64,000 nt of DNA from Lentzea aerocolonigenes (GTDB lineage: Bacteria > Actinomycetota > Actinomycetes > Mycobacteriales > Pseudonocardiaceae), in the NCBI RefSeq assembly GCF_000974445.1, contig NZ_BBOJ01000009.1, positions 186,001 to 250,000 of the forward strand, read 5' to 3'. Each line of letters begins with the position of its first letter. Position 1 is the stretch's first letter. Both the position numbers and the translations under genes were made by a program. Below the pieces are notes generated by a model. That model searched no databases. It saw only the letters and a list, made by a program, of their open reading frames with translations, and was not told where the DNA came from. This document shows, piece by piece, positions 17,573-27,600 of this stretch.

Positions 17573-17647
17573 CTGCAACGGGCGGGACCGTTCAGGCGCG
17601 TTCAACGCACGGAGTTGCTCCCGACCTGTGAGCGGATCGGCGCAGGG

Positions 17648-18847
17648 TCAGGTTGCGAGACCGATGAGGGCCGTCCCGGTGCACACCTCGACGACGGGAC
17701 CGTCGATGAGAACGTGCACCGGTCCTGGCGCGTCGTGGACAACGGTCTGGGTCCCGCACGAGGTTGCGGTCACCGTTCGCCCCTCGTAACGGACTTCGGC
17801 AGATGAGTGATCATGACCGGCCGGCGTGGTCTCGCCGTCGGCGAGCAGGAGGTGCCGTACACCGGTCCTGCGATCGTCCGCCCCCGGTGCGGGCACGGCC
17901 GGGTGCGGTGTGAGCCGTACGAGGTCGGTGATGGCGTTGTCGAGGCTCAGCCGATAAGGAACGCTGAGTGCGCCGGTCCAGTTGCCATCGACGTCCGCGA
18001 CCTCACGAATCCAGAAGAGCAGGCACGGTTCGCCCTCGGCATCAAGGAACCCGGTGGCCGCGTAGTGGCCGGCCCCGTACGTCAGCTGTTGCCATCGTCG
18101 TACGCGCATCCGGCCGTCTTCGAAGGTGCCGACTCCGGCGAGGACGTCGTGGGTCGTGCCGTCTCGCCACGTTGAGACGATGAGGACGTGCTGGTCGCCG
18201 ATCTGGAGAAGTTGCGGGCATTCCCATGCCTCACCGGACGGTAGGGGGCCGGTCGGGGAGGTCCGTGTGCTCGCCAGCACGCCGTCGTACGTCCACTCTT
18301 CCAGGTCGTCGGACACGAACGTCAACACCGCCGGAGTGCCGTCCCGATAGCCGGCACCCACGAGCATGCGCCATCGGTCGCCGTCGCGGACGACGACCGG
18401 GTCGCGGAACACGCGCAGGTCCTCGCCTGCCGGTGGGGTCACGATGATGTCGCCTTTGTCCCATCGCTGCCAGCCGTCGTCGGCGGGGCGGGCGAGGCGA
18501 ACGGCGCCGAGATCGATGTCCGGCCGGTCGACGGAGGTGTAGTAGATCCTTGCCGAGAGCGCCGATGCCGGGTCGGGGAGGACGAGTCCGCCGGACCAGC
18601 AGCCGAGTTCGTCGTCGCCGGGTTCGAGGGCGATCGGGTGGTGGGTCCAGGTGATCAGGTCGGGGCTCGTCGCGTGGCCCCAGCGGCAGCGCGGGTTCCA
18701 GGCGCGGGCGCCGGGCACGGTTTGGTAGAAGAGTTCGTAGCGGCCGTTGCGCCAGGTGACGGCGAGCGGGTCGTTGAGCCATCCGTCGGGCGCGGTGAAG
18801 TGCACGGCGGGTCTGACCGAGGTGCCGAGCCGGGTGGGCAGGTTCAC
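17648..18847 (-). CDS. Glycoside hydrolase family 32 (sucrose/fructan hydrolase)
   Basis: 399 residues without a signal peptide, so intracellular. The GH32 catalytic motifs are all present: WLNDP with the nucleophile at D26, FRDP (transition-state stabiliser), and ECPQL (acid/base Glu). The rest fits the five-bladed propeller plus a short beta-sandwich tail. It would hydrolyse sucrose, sucrose phosphate or fructo-oligosaccharides. The GTG start overlaps the upstream permease stop by 4 bp, so it is the last gene of the sugar operon, working on what the transporter brings in. Confidence 0.9.
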   Translation of the reverse strand: MNLPTRLGTSVRPAVHFTAPDGWLNDPLAVTWRNGRYELFYQTVPGARAWNPRCRWGHATSPDLITWTHHPIALEPGDDELGCWSGGLVLPDPASALSARIYYTSVDRPDIDLGAVRLARPADDGWQRWDKGDIIVTPPAGEDLRVFRDPVVVRDGDRWRMLVGAGYRDGTPAVLTFVSDDLEEWTYDGVLASTRTSPTGPLPSGEAWECPQLLQIGDQHVLIVSTWRDGTTHDVLAGVGTFEDGRMRVRRWQQLTYGAGHYAATGFLDAEGEPCLLFWIREVADVDGNWTGALSVPYRLSLDNAITDLVRLTPHPAVPAPGADDRRTGVRHLLLADGETTPAGHDHSSAEVRYEGRTVTATSCGTQTVVHDAPGPVHVLIDGPVVEVCTGTALIGLAT

Positions 18848-19782
18848 CCCTTCACCCCGCTCGAGGCGATGCTTCCGATGAAGGCGCGCTGGAAGGAGAG
18901 GAAAAGCACGAGGACGGGAATGGTGATCAGGGTTGCGTACGCCATCATCGGCCCCCAGGCGACGTCGAGTTGGAAGAAGTACTGGACTCCGACCATGACC
19001 GGGCGAAGGTCTTCGGACTGCACGGACATGAGCGGCCAGAGGAACTGGTTCCACGCGTTCAGGAAGGTGAGGATGGCGACCGTCGCGGTGGCCGGGCCGG
19101 CCAGCGGCAGGATGATGCTGCGATAGATGCGGAACCAGTTCGCCCCGTCGATGCGGGCGGCCTCGTCGAGTTCCTTGGGAATGGTCGACAGGTAGGAGTA
19201 GTACAGGTAGATGGAGAACGCGTTCGCGACGAACGGGATGATCTGCACCTGGTAGCTGTCGAGCCAGCCGAACGTCCACAGTGGCCTGCCGTCCTGGACG
19301 ACGAGCCAGGGAAGCTTGTTGGCCCACCACAGCAGTGGCAGGGCGAAGGTCTCGAACGGGACGACGAGCGTGGCGATGATCAGGGTGAGGACGAGGCCCC
19401 TGCCGCGCCACCGCATGCGGGTCAGGGCGAACGCGGCCAGGCTGTTGATCAGCACGCCCAGGACGACGGTGAGCGCGGAGATGCCGATGGAGTTCGCCAG
19501 GAACCGCCAGGCGGGCACGGTGCGGAAGACCTCTGCGTAGTTGGCCAGGGAGATGTCGCCGACCGGGAGGAAGGCCCTGGGGGAGCTGAGGTCGGCGAAG
19601 ATCTGGTCGTCGGGCTTCAGCGATGAGACGAGCATGAAGAGGATGGGCAAGCCGAAGAAGAGGGCGAGCACGGTGCGGACGACGTGGCCGCCGGCGGTGC
19701 CGAAACCTCGGTCAGGTCGTCTGCGGACGGGCTGGCCGGCCGCCTGGCGCACGCCGTCCCGGGTGGCGGTGATGGTGGCCAT
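18844..19782 (-). CDS. Carbohydrate ABC transporter permease (MalG type)
   Basis: 312 residues with six predicted membrane segments. The EAA loop that contacts the ATPase is clear: KELDEAARIDGANWFRIYR then SIILPLAGPA. CUT1-family sugar importers pair it with a MalF-type permease, here 3 bp upstream. The gene overlaps the GH32 start. No dedicated ATPase is encoded; CUT1 systems in actinomycetes often share a common MsiK ATPase encoded elsewhere. Confidence 0.92.
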   Translation of the reverse strand: MATITATRDGVRQAAGQPVRRRPDRGFGTAGGHVVRTVLALFFGLPILFMLVSSLKPDDQIFADLSSPRAFLPVGDISLANYAEVFRTVPAWRFLANSIGISALTVVLGVLINSLAAFALTRMRWRGRGLVLTLIIATLVVPFETFALPLLWWANKLPWLVVQDGRPLWTFGWLDSYQVQIIPFVANAFSIYLYYSYLSTIPKELDEAARIDGANWFRIYRSIILPLAGPATATVAILTFLNAWNQFLWPLMSVQSEDLRPVMVGVQYFFQLDVAWGPMMAYATLITIPVLVLFLSFQRAFIGSIASSGVKG

Positions 19783-19785
19783 GGA

Positions 19786-20724
19786 TCAGTCCTTGTCGCG
19801 GGTGAGGAAGCGCTGCACGAGGGAGACGGTGAGCACGAGGACGAAGAAGACGAGCGAGATCGCCGACGCGTAGGCGGTCTGCTGTTGCTCGTAGCCGGCA
19901 CGGACGGACTGGAAGACGAGGGTCGACGTCGAGTAGAGCGGTCCGCCGTTGGTCATGATCTTGATCTGGGAGAAGAGGCTCAGCGCGGCGATGGTGATCG
20001 TCACGAGGATGAAGCTGCGAGTGGCGCGCAGCCCCGGCCAGGTGACGTAGCGGAACTTCTGCCACCTGCCGGCGCCGTCCAGCTCGGCGGCCTCGTACAG
20101 GTCGCCGGGGATGGTCTGCAGGCCGGCCAGCCAGATGACCATGTGGAAGCCGACTGCCTGCCAGATCGACATGAAGATGATGGCGGGCATCGCCGTCGCG
20201 GGATCGTTCAGCCAGTCGGTGCCCTGGACGAGGTTGAACGACACGGCTTGAAGCATGTGGTTGACCAGGCCGTCGCGCTGGTACATGAACGTCCACAGGA
20301 TCGAAACCACCACGATCGACGTCACCACCGGCACGAAGTACACCGCTCGATAGGCGTTGATGCCACGGATCCGCGCGTTGATCAGGAGTGCGAGAACCAG
20401 GGCGAAGCCGGATTGGAGCGGGACGACGACGAGTCCGAAGTAGACGGTGTTGCGCAGGGACTTCCAGAACAGCGGGTCGGCGAAGAGCCTCGTGAAGTTG
20501 TCCAGTCCGACGAACTGCGGGCCCTGCGGTGAGACCAGTCGCGCATTCGTCAACGACAGCACGAATCCCAACAGGGCAGGGACGAAGAAGAAGGTGATGA
20601 GCAGCACGACCGCCGGTGTGACGAAGGCACGCGCGGTACGCGCCTCCGCCCGGCGTGCGCGACGCAGGCTGCCGCCGGCACCGGGTTTGCCGGCTGACGA
20701 CGAGATGGCGATTGGTGAGGACAC
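19786..20724 (-). CDS. Carbohydrate ABC transporter permease (MalF type)
   Basis: 312 residues starting at GTG 20724 with AAGGAAG upstream. The basic N-terminal tail is followed by about six membrane helices. The EAA loop reads DLYEAAELDGAGRWQKF, followed by RYVTWPGLRATR. It forms the channel with the MalG-type protein. It sits 116 bp downstream of the binding-protein gene, with a hairpin in the gap. Confidence 0.92.
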   Translation of the reverse strand: MSSPIAISSSAGKPGAGGSLRRARRAEARTARAFVTPAVVLLITFFFVPALLGFVLSLTNARLVSPQGPQFVGLDNFTRLFADPLFWKSLRNTVYFGLVVVPLQSGFALVLALLINARIRGINAYRAVYFVPVVTSIVVVSILWTFMYQRDGLVNHMLQAVSFNLVQGTDWLNDPATAMPAIIFMSIWQAVGFHMVIWLAGLQTIPGDLYEAAELDGAGRWQKFRYVTWPGLRATRSFILVTITIAALSLFSQIKIMTNGGPLYSTSTLVFQSVRAGYEQQQTAYASAISLVFFVLVLTVSLVQRFLTRDKD

Positions 20725-20773
20725 GCGGCTCGACTTCCTTCGCTGTGCCGGGACGTAGCCGGACCTGAGGTAG

Positions 20774-20809
20774 CGGGGCGCGGACCCGTGACGTCGGGCC
20801 CGCGCCCCG
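20774..20809. terminator. Hairpin between binding-protein and permease genes
   Basis: Arms 20774-20788 and 20795-20809 pair over 15 bp with one mismatch around a TGACGT loop. Its place right after the binding-protein gene suggests a partial terminator or mRNA stabiliser that keeps binding protein more abundant than permeases, a common arrangement in CUT1 operons. Confidence 0.6.
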
Positions 20810-20840
20810 TGGTGCCGGATGGTTGCTGCGCGGCCTGCGC

Positions 20841-22139
20841 TCAGAAGCCGTAGGAGTTGTTGGCCTTGAGGTCGGCGTCGATGTCGGAGACGGCCTGGTC
20901 GAGGATCTTCTTCGGGTCGCCGCCCGCGATGATGTCCTGTGCGGCCTTGGCGAACGTCGTGGTGAGGAACGGATAGCCGGGCGACGGCGGCCGGACCGTG
21001 GCGTACTTGGCGGACTCGTCGAGGAAGAACCGCTTGGCACCACCGGGCTGCCAGCCGTCGACCAACGCGGCGGCTTCCTCGGTGGCGGGGATGACGTTCT
21101 GCTTCTCCGCCATCGCGGCGAGGTACTTCTTGTTCAGCGAGAACTTGATGTAGTCCACGGCCGCGGCCTTCTGGTCACACGTCGAGCTCACGGCCCACTG
21201 CCAGGAACCGCCACCGATCTTCGGGCCGTTGCCGAAGTCCGGCGGGGGCATGACGATGCCGTCGTCGCCGAGCTTGGACAGGTTGGCGGAGTTCCAGATG
21301 CCCGACCACACCATGGCCGACTTGCCGTTGACGAAGTCGGCGAAGGCGTCGGTGCTGGACTTCGCGGGCGTGTACCCGCTCTTGACCAGGCCCTGGAACC
21401 AGTTCGCCCACTTCAGTGCCGCGTCCCCGTTGAGGTTCCGGTCGGCGGTCTTGTAGCCGTTGCGGTCGATGAGGTCGCCACCGAAGCTCTGGAGGAAGGG
21501 CGAGTAGCCGTAGGTCCACCACTCGGTGCCGCTGTCACCGGTGCCGAGATCGAAGGCGTACTCGTGCTTGCCGCTGGCCTTGATCTTCGCCAGTGCGTCG
21601 GCGAACTCCTGCGCGGTCCACGGCTGGTCGACCGTGGCGATCCGGACGCCGGCCGCGGTGAGGGCGGACTTGTGCGCGAACAAGCCCAGCGCGGCGTCGT
21701 ACAGACCGATCGAGTACAGCTTGCGCTGGTAGTTGCCCAGGGTGCTCTTGAGCTGCTTGGAGACGAGGTCCTGCGGCAGGTCGAGCGGCGCGAGGTAGCC
21801 CGCGTAGGCCCAGTTCGGCACGATCGGCGCGTCCGTGTCGAGGATGCACGGGAGCTTCTTCGCGGTCGCCGCGGCGACGACGGAGTCGTTGTACGACTTC
21901 TGCGGAAACGCCTGGACCTTGACCTTGTAGGTGCTCTGGCTCGCGTTGTAGTCCGCGACGATCTGGTTGACCACGTCGAGCTCCGCCGGGTTTCCGGCGT
22001 TGTGCGTCCAGAGCGTCAGTTCACCCCCGCTGCCACCGCTTCCGCTGGACGCCACGCCGCAAGCGGACAGCGTGAGGGCTGCTGTCGCGACGACCGCGAG
22101 GGTCACCGCGCCGCGTCTCCCGATCATGAACCGCCTCAT
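20841..22139 (-). CDS. Sugar-binding lipoprotein of ABC transporter
   Basis: 432 residues. The start is ATG 22139 with AGGAGG 8-9 nt upstream; an earlier in-frame ATG at 22223 has no such site and lies in the operator. The signal peptide ends in a lipobox (LTLSAC), so the protein is anchored to the outer face of the membrane. The body is a CUT1 extracellular solute-binding protein (ELTLWTHNAGNPAELDVVNQ, later a MVWSGIWNSANLSKL hinge region). With the GH32 in the operon, sucrose or fructo-oligosaccharide is the likely ligand. Confidence 0.92.
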   Translation of the reverse strand: MRRFMIGRRGAVTLAVVATAALTLSACGVASSGSGGSGGELTLWTHNAGNPAELDVVNQIVADYNASQSTYKVKVQAFPQKSYNDSVVAAATAKKLPCILDTDAPIVPNWAYAGYLAPLDLPQDLVSKQLKSTLGNYQRKLYSIGLYDAALGLFAHKSALTAAGVRIATVDQPWTAQEFADALAKIKASGKHEYAFDLGTGDSGTEWWTYGYSPFLQSFGGDLIDRNGYKTADRNLNGDAALKWANWFQGLVKSGYTPAKSSTDAFADFVNGKSAMVWSGIWNSANLSKLGDDGIVMPPPDFGNGPKIGGGSWQWAVSSTCDQKAAAVDYIKFSLNKKYLAAMAEKQNVIPATEEAAALVDGWQPGGAKRFFLDESAKYATVRPPSPGYPFLTTTFAKAAQDIIAGGDPKKILDQAVSDIDADLKANNSYGF

Positions 22140-22211
22140 CCCAACTCCTCCTGACCGGACCGGCCTGCTGCCCGCGACTCGCCGCAGGTGGCGTGCCGTC
22201 TGGGGCCTGAA

Positions 22212-22244
22212 GAAACGTTTCACCAGACTATGAAGTAACGTTCC
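22212..22244. promoter_or_regulatory. Pair of LacI-type operators
   Basis: GAAACGTTTC at 22212-22221 is a perfect 10-bp palindrome, and GTAACGTTCC at 22235-22244 repeats its core with two changes. Their centres are 23 bp apart. They lie between the binding-protein gene and the divergent LacI gene, as expected for the LacI-family repressor that controls the sugar operon and itself. Confidence 0.7.
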
Positions 22245-22360
22245 TTCAGCGTCAAGGACGTGTTTCGGATCCGTGTCCTGCCGGGCGCCCCCGATAGAGT
22301 CCTGTGGCGATGTCAGGTGGGCCTCGCGAAGGGCGCGCCTTGTTCCAGGAGGTGAAGAGG

Positions 22361-23437
22361 TTGGCGACGACTCGTCGGCCGACGCTCAAGGACGTCGCAC
22401 AGGCCGCGGGGGTCTCGACCACCACCGCGTCGGTCGTCCTGACCAACCGCCGGGAGGGCGTCCGTGTCCCGGACGCGACCCGCCACCGCGTCCAGCAGGC
22501 GGCCGAGGACCTCGGCTACCGCCCGAACATCCTCGCCCGCAGCCTGCGGACCCAGACGACCCGCACGATCGGGTTCGTCTCCGACGAGGTGACCACGACC
22601 CCGTTCGCCGTCGGCATGCTCGCCGCCGCGCAGGACGAGGCAGCGCGCCACGGGTACCTGCTGTTCGTCGTCAACCTGGGCCCGAACGCGCCGCTGGCCC
22701 TCCAGGAACAGGCGATCGACCAGCTGGCGCAGCACCAGGTCGGGCATTTCATCTACGGCTGCATGTACCACCGCGTCGTCGACCCGCCCGCGGGCCTACC
22801 GGCGGACGCGGTGTTCCTCAACTGCGAAGCGAGCGGCGGCCGGCACCGCTCCATCGTTCCGGACGAACGACAGGGGGCGTACGAGGTCGTCAAGGAACTG
22901 ATCGAGGCTGGTCACCGCCGGATCGCCTTCCTCGACGACCACCGGCATCCGCCGGCCTCTCGCCTGCGCTTCAACGGTTTCCGGGCGGCGCTCGCGGAGC
23001 ACGGACTGGAGTACGAGCCCGCGCTGCACCTGGAGACGACCCCGTTCGTGCGCGGCGGTCTGGTCCTGTCCGACCTGATCGACCTGCCCGACGAGCGGCG
23101 GCCCTCGGCCGTGTTCTGCTACAACGACCGCATCGCCATGGGCGCCTATCGCGCCGCGCGCGCCCGCGGTCTCCGCGTGCCGGAAGACCTGTCGATCGTG
23201 GGCTTCGACGACCAGGAGTTCATCGCTTCGGAACTCGACCCGCCGTTGACGACGGTCCGTCTTCCGCATCGGGAGATGGGCAGGCTCGCCATCCAGCTCG
23301 TGCTCGACGAACCGGGTGCGCTCGACGACGTGCCCGAGTCCGAGGACGGCGTCATCCGGATCGCCGGTGAACTCGTGCGACGCGATTCCGTCGCCGAGCC
23401 GCGCGGCGCCTGGGGACAACGCACGCCGTCGTCCTGA
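22361..23437 (+). CDS. LacI-family transcriptional repressor of the sugar operon
   Basis: 358 residues from TTG 22361, chosen because AGGAGG lies at 22347-22352 and the protein then begins with the canonical LacI headpiece (RRPTLKDVAQAAGVSTTTAS). The frame is open to a GTG at 22304 that lacks a ribosome site. After the hinge helix (NILARSLRTQ) comes a periplasmic-binding-protein-like ligand domain ending with SIVGFDDQEF. It is divergent from the sugar operon and flanks two LacI-type operators, so it most likely represses that operon until its sugar appears. Confidence 0.92.
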   Translation: MATTRRPTLKDVAQAAGVSTTTASVVLTNRREGVRVPDATRHRVQQAAEDLGYRPNILARSLRTQTTRTIGFVSDEVTTTPFAVGMLAAAQDEAARHGYLLFVVNLGPNAPLALQEQAIDQLAQHQVGHFIYGCMYHRVVDPPAGLPADAVFLNCEASGGRHRSIVPDERQGAYEVVKELIEAGHRRIAFLDDHRHPPASRLRFNGFRAALAEHGLEYEPALHLETTPFVRGGLVLSDLIDLPDERRPSAVFCYNDRIAMGAYRAARARGLRVPEDLSIVGFDDQEFIASELDPPLTTVRLPHREMGRLAIQLVLDEPGALDDVPESEDGVIRIAGELVRRDSVAEPRGAWGQRTPSS

Positions 23438-23457
23438 CCGGTTCGTACGATGGGGGC

Positions 23458-24501
23458 GTGTCAACCCCTGGGGACCAGCGGCCGACGGCGAGCAGATCAC
23501 GCCGAGTGGATGTCGCACGCCTGGCCGGCGTCTCCCCGGCGACGGTCTCCTTCGTGCTCAACCAGACCGCCGGGCAGACGATCAGCGACGAGACGCGGCA
23601 ACGCGTCCTGCAGGCGGTCGCCGAACTCGACTACCGCCCCAACCTCGCCGCGCAGGGGTTGCGGCAGGGGCGCAGCGCGACCATCGGCTTCGTCAGTCAC
23701 GACGCCGACTTCGGCGAGTTCGCCGCGTCCGCGATCAAGGGGGCGCACGAGGCGTGCGTTCGTCAGGGGAGTCTGCTGCTGCTGGTCAACACCGGCGGCT
23801 CGAACAGTCAGGCGGCACAGCTGATCGCCGAGCTGCTCGACCGGCAGGCCGACGCCCTCATCTTCGCCGCGGTCGGCACCAGGTCGGTGGTGCTCCCGGA
23901 CGCCGCGCGGCGAGTTCCCACCGTCCTGCTGAACTGCTTCGCCCCGCACGATCCCGTGCCCGCCGTCCTGCCAGACGAGGTGCGCGGCGGTATGGAGGCC
24001 ACCCAGGCGTTGCTCGACCTCGGCCACCGCGACATCGCCTACCTCACCGGCAAACCCAGCCAGTGGGCCACCAAAGCCCGGTTGCGCGGCTTTCGCGACG
24101 CATTGCGCGGCGCGGGACTCGACCCGCGCGAGCACACCGTGCTGCCCGGCAACTACCACGCGGACTCCGGCTACGAACTGACGCGCACGTTGCTGCGGAA
24201 CGGCCGCCCGCCGACCGCGATCATGTGCGGCAACGACCGGATGGCGGTCGGCGCCGTCATGGCCCTGCTGGAGGCGGGCATCCGGGTGCCCCAGGACGTG
24301 TCGGTCATGGGGTACGACGACCAGTTCCAGCTCGCGGCGGAGATCCGCCCGGCCCTGAGCACCGTGCTGCTCCCGTACCCCGCGATGGGACGACTCGCGG
24401 CCGAGCAACTGGCCGGCGGCGGGGCCACCGTTTCGAGTGGACGCACGCTGGTGCACTGCCCGCTCGTGATGCGCGACTCCACGGCACCACCGGCCCGCTG
24501 A
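23458..24501 (+). CDS. LacI-family transcriptional regulator
   Basis: 347 residues from GTG 23458. The headpiece (VDVARLAGVSPATVSFVLNQ) and the sensor domain (SVMGYDDQFQLAAEIRPALS) are complete. It begins 20 bp after the first LacI gene, so the two may share a transcript. It is followed after about 170 bp by the GH30 gene, whose upstream region has a LacI-like palindrome; regulation of that glycosidase is the best guess. Confidence 0.92.
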   Translation: MSTPGDQRPTASRSRRVDVARLAGVSPATVSFVLNQTAGQTISDETRQRVLQAVAELDYRPNLAAQGLRQGRSATIGFVSHDADFGEFAASAIKGAHEACVRQGSLLLLVNTGGSNSQAAQLIAELLDRQADALIFAAVGTRSVVLPDAARRVPTVLLNCFAPHDPVPAVLPDEVRGGMEATQALLDLGHRDIAYLTGKPSQWATKARLRGFRDALRGAGLDPREHTVLPGNYHADSGYELTRTLLRNGRPPTAIMCGNDRMAVGAVMALLEAGIRVPQDVSVMGYDDQFQLAAEIRPALSTVLLPYPAMGRLAAEQLAGGGATVSSGRTLVHCPLVMRDSTAPPAR

Positions 24502-24607
24502 CGGCGCACCCGAGTGGCACCCCGCTGCGGAATGTCCCGCCACTGACCGGAAACTTCGCGGCAACACGGTCTTGACGTGCGCGGAGGCGGCAGCCTAGCG
24601 TTCCGAA

Positions 24608-24621
24608 CTAACCCGGGTTAG
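24608..24621. promoter_or_regulatory. LacI-type operator upstream of GH30
   Basis: CTAACCCGGGTTAG is a perfect 14-bp palindrome with the central CG typical of LacI-family sites, 52 bp upstream of the GH30 start codon. It differs from the AACGTT sites at 22212, which suggests a different repressor, probably the product of 23458-24501. Confidence 0.6.
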
Positions 24622-24673
24622 TGATTGCACCGCACGGTCCCCTGACCGAACGAGGTTCTCCGGAGGAACAAGC

Positions 24674-27600
24674 ATGGCCAAGTCGAGAGGCACGCCACTG
24701 CTGGCGTCCGTCCTGGGTACGAGTCTTGCGGCCTTCTGTCTCGCGCCGCCCGCCGCACACGCCGCACCGCCGCCGGGGGCCGGCACTGCCGTGAAGGTCT
24801 GGTTGACCGACGTCGACACCGACAAGTGGGTCGCGAGCCAGAGCGACGTGTCGTTCCAGACCAAGCGGACGACCAACCCGCTCACGATCAAGGTGGACAA
24901 CACCGTCAAGTACCAGAAGATGACCGGCTTCGGGGCGGCGCTGACGGATTCTTCGGCCTGGCTGATCAACGAGCTCTCGCCCGAGGGCCGCAGCACCTTG
25001 ATGAAGCAGCTGTTCGATCCCGCCACGGGCGCCGGCCTGAACATGGTTCGCCTGCCGATGGGCGCCTCGGACTTCGCCGCGTCCGGAAACTACTCCTACG
25101 ACGACATGCCTGCGGGACAGACGGACCCGACGCTGCGGAACTTCTCCATCCGGCACGACGAGCCGTACATCATTCCGGAGCTGAAGCATGCGCTCGCGCT
25201 GAACCCGTCGATCAAGATCACCGCTACCCCGTGGAGCCCGCCGGGGTGGATGAAGACCTCCGACAACATGATCGGAGGCACGCTCAAGGACGGGTACGCC
25301 CCGGTGCTGGCCAAGTACTTCGTGAAGTTCATCCAGGCCTACGGCAAAGCAGGCGTACCCGTCCACTACGTCACGCCGCAGAACGAGCCGCTGAACGCGC
25401 CCACGTGGCCCGGCATGTCCCTGACCCCCGCCCAGCAGACCGAGCTGGTCGCCCAGATGGGCAAGGCGTTCGCGGCCGAGAAGCTGCCCACGAAGATCAT
25501 CGCGTGGGATCACAACTGGGACGTGCCGTCGTACCCGGAGGCGATCTTCAACAACCCCGCCACCGCCGACTACGCGGTCGGCGCCGGATGGCACATCTAC
25601 AGCGGCACCCCGATCTACCAGACCCTGACCCACAACGACTACCCGGGCAAGGAGTCCTACCTCACCGAAGCCACCGGCGGTGACTGGCAGGTCAGCAAGC
25701 AGGCGGCCTTCCGCGAGGCGCTCAACACCTGGCTCATCGACGGGACACGCAACTGGGCCAACGGCGTGATGCTGTGGAACATCGCCCTCGACCCCGACAA
25801 GGGACCTCTCAACAGCGACACCAACGGCATCGGCATCTGCCGCGGACTGGTCACCATCGATCCCAAGACCGGCAGCGTGTCCTACAACGTCGACTACCAC
25901 GCGCTGGCCCAGGTCTCCAGGTTCGTGAAACCCGGCGCCCACCGGATCTACTCCAACACGTTCGGGGAGGGAAGCGTCGAGAACGTCGCGTTCCAGAACC
26001 CCGACGGCTCCAAGGTTCTGGTCGCCTACAACGACAGCGCCGCCGAGAAGACCTTCAGCGTCGCCGACGGAACCCAGTCGTTCGACTACACCCTGGGCGC
26101 CGGGGACGCGGTCACGTTCACCTACTCCGGCCCCACCCAGAGCGGCAACGTCCCGGCAGCGGGCAACGTCACCGACCCCACGCACGACTTCACCTTCGGC
26201 GCGACCACGATCACCTACGACCCGGACCTGCTGCCCGTCCAGAACGGCGTCAAGACCGGAAACGACCTGCTCACCTACTCCCTTCCGGCAGGGGCGTCCG
26301 TCAAGACGCCCGGAGCGGCACTCAGCCGGAAGGGGTGGACCGTCACGTCGTCCTCGAACACGGCGGGTGATCCGGCGGCCAACGCGATCGACGGCAAGTC
26401 CGACACCCGGTGGCGCACGGGAATCCGGGCGAAGAGCGGGGACTGGTTCCAGATCGACTTCGGCCGTCCCACGACGTTCAACAAGATCGTGATGGACAAC
26501 ACCGCGGACAACGCCTTCGACTCCCTCGCCAAGTACCAGGTGTACGTCTCGAACGACGGCGTCAACTGGGGCAGCGCCGTCGCCAACGGCTCGGGAGACC
26601 TCGGCAAAGTGGCCATCTCCCTGGCACCGCAGAAAGCGCGGTACGTCCGCATCGTCAGCAGTGCGCCGTCGTTCTTCTTCCGCTGGTCCATCGGTGAGAT
26701 CAACGTGTACGGATCGTCGTACAGGACTGCGTCGATCCAGGCCCCGACCGCGGTGTCCAGGAAACTCGAGCTGCGGAAGTGGACCGCACCAGACGGGGCG
26801 AAAGTGACCGTCGTCTACAACGGAAGCCGCAGCAACCAGAGCTTCCCCGTGTCGGCCGACGGCTCGTACACCTACACACTGCCCGGTGGAACCTCGGCGA
26901 TGTTCACCACGCAAGGCCTGCCGAGCCAGCCGGCACCGACCTTCAGCAGCCTCACGCCGAGCCAGGGCATCCCCGGCTACAAGTTCAAGATCACGGGTTC
27001 CCACTTCGGGAAGACCCAGGGCCTTGGCACCGTCTACTTCGGACCGGTCCACGCCAGGATCGAAAGCTGGTCCGACACCAGCATCAGCGCCTACGTGCCG
27101 GCCGGGCTCGCCAACGGGAAGTACGAGGTGTCGGTGATCGGCGCCGGCGGCAAACCAGCGGGCGGAGCTCAGTTCACCGTCTCAGGCCTGGGCACGGCGG
27201 TGGCCCGCGACGGCTGGACAGCAACGGCGTCGAACGTGAGTCAGTGGCCCACAGACGTGCTGGCGAACATGATCGACGGCGACACCGACTCCAGGTACAG
27301 CTCCGGAACAGCCCAGCAGAACGGCATGTGGATCCAGGTGGACATGGGTCAGCCGCGAACCTTCAACCGGGTAGTGCTGGACTCCGGCAGCAGCACCGGT
27401 GACTACGCGCGCAGCGCCGACGTCTACGTGTCCTCCGACGCGGCCGGCTGGACGAAGGTCGCGTCCGTCAGGGCGAGCGGCCAACAGATCGAGCTGGCCT
27501 CCTTCCCGACGCAGACGGCTCGCTACCTCAAGGTCGTCAACACCGGCAGCTCAGGCAACTGGTGGTCGATCGCGGAAGTCGGCGTGCACCACAAGACAGA

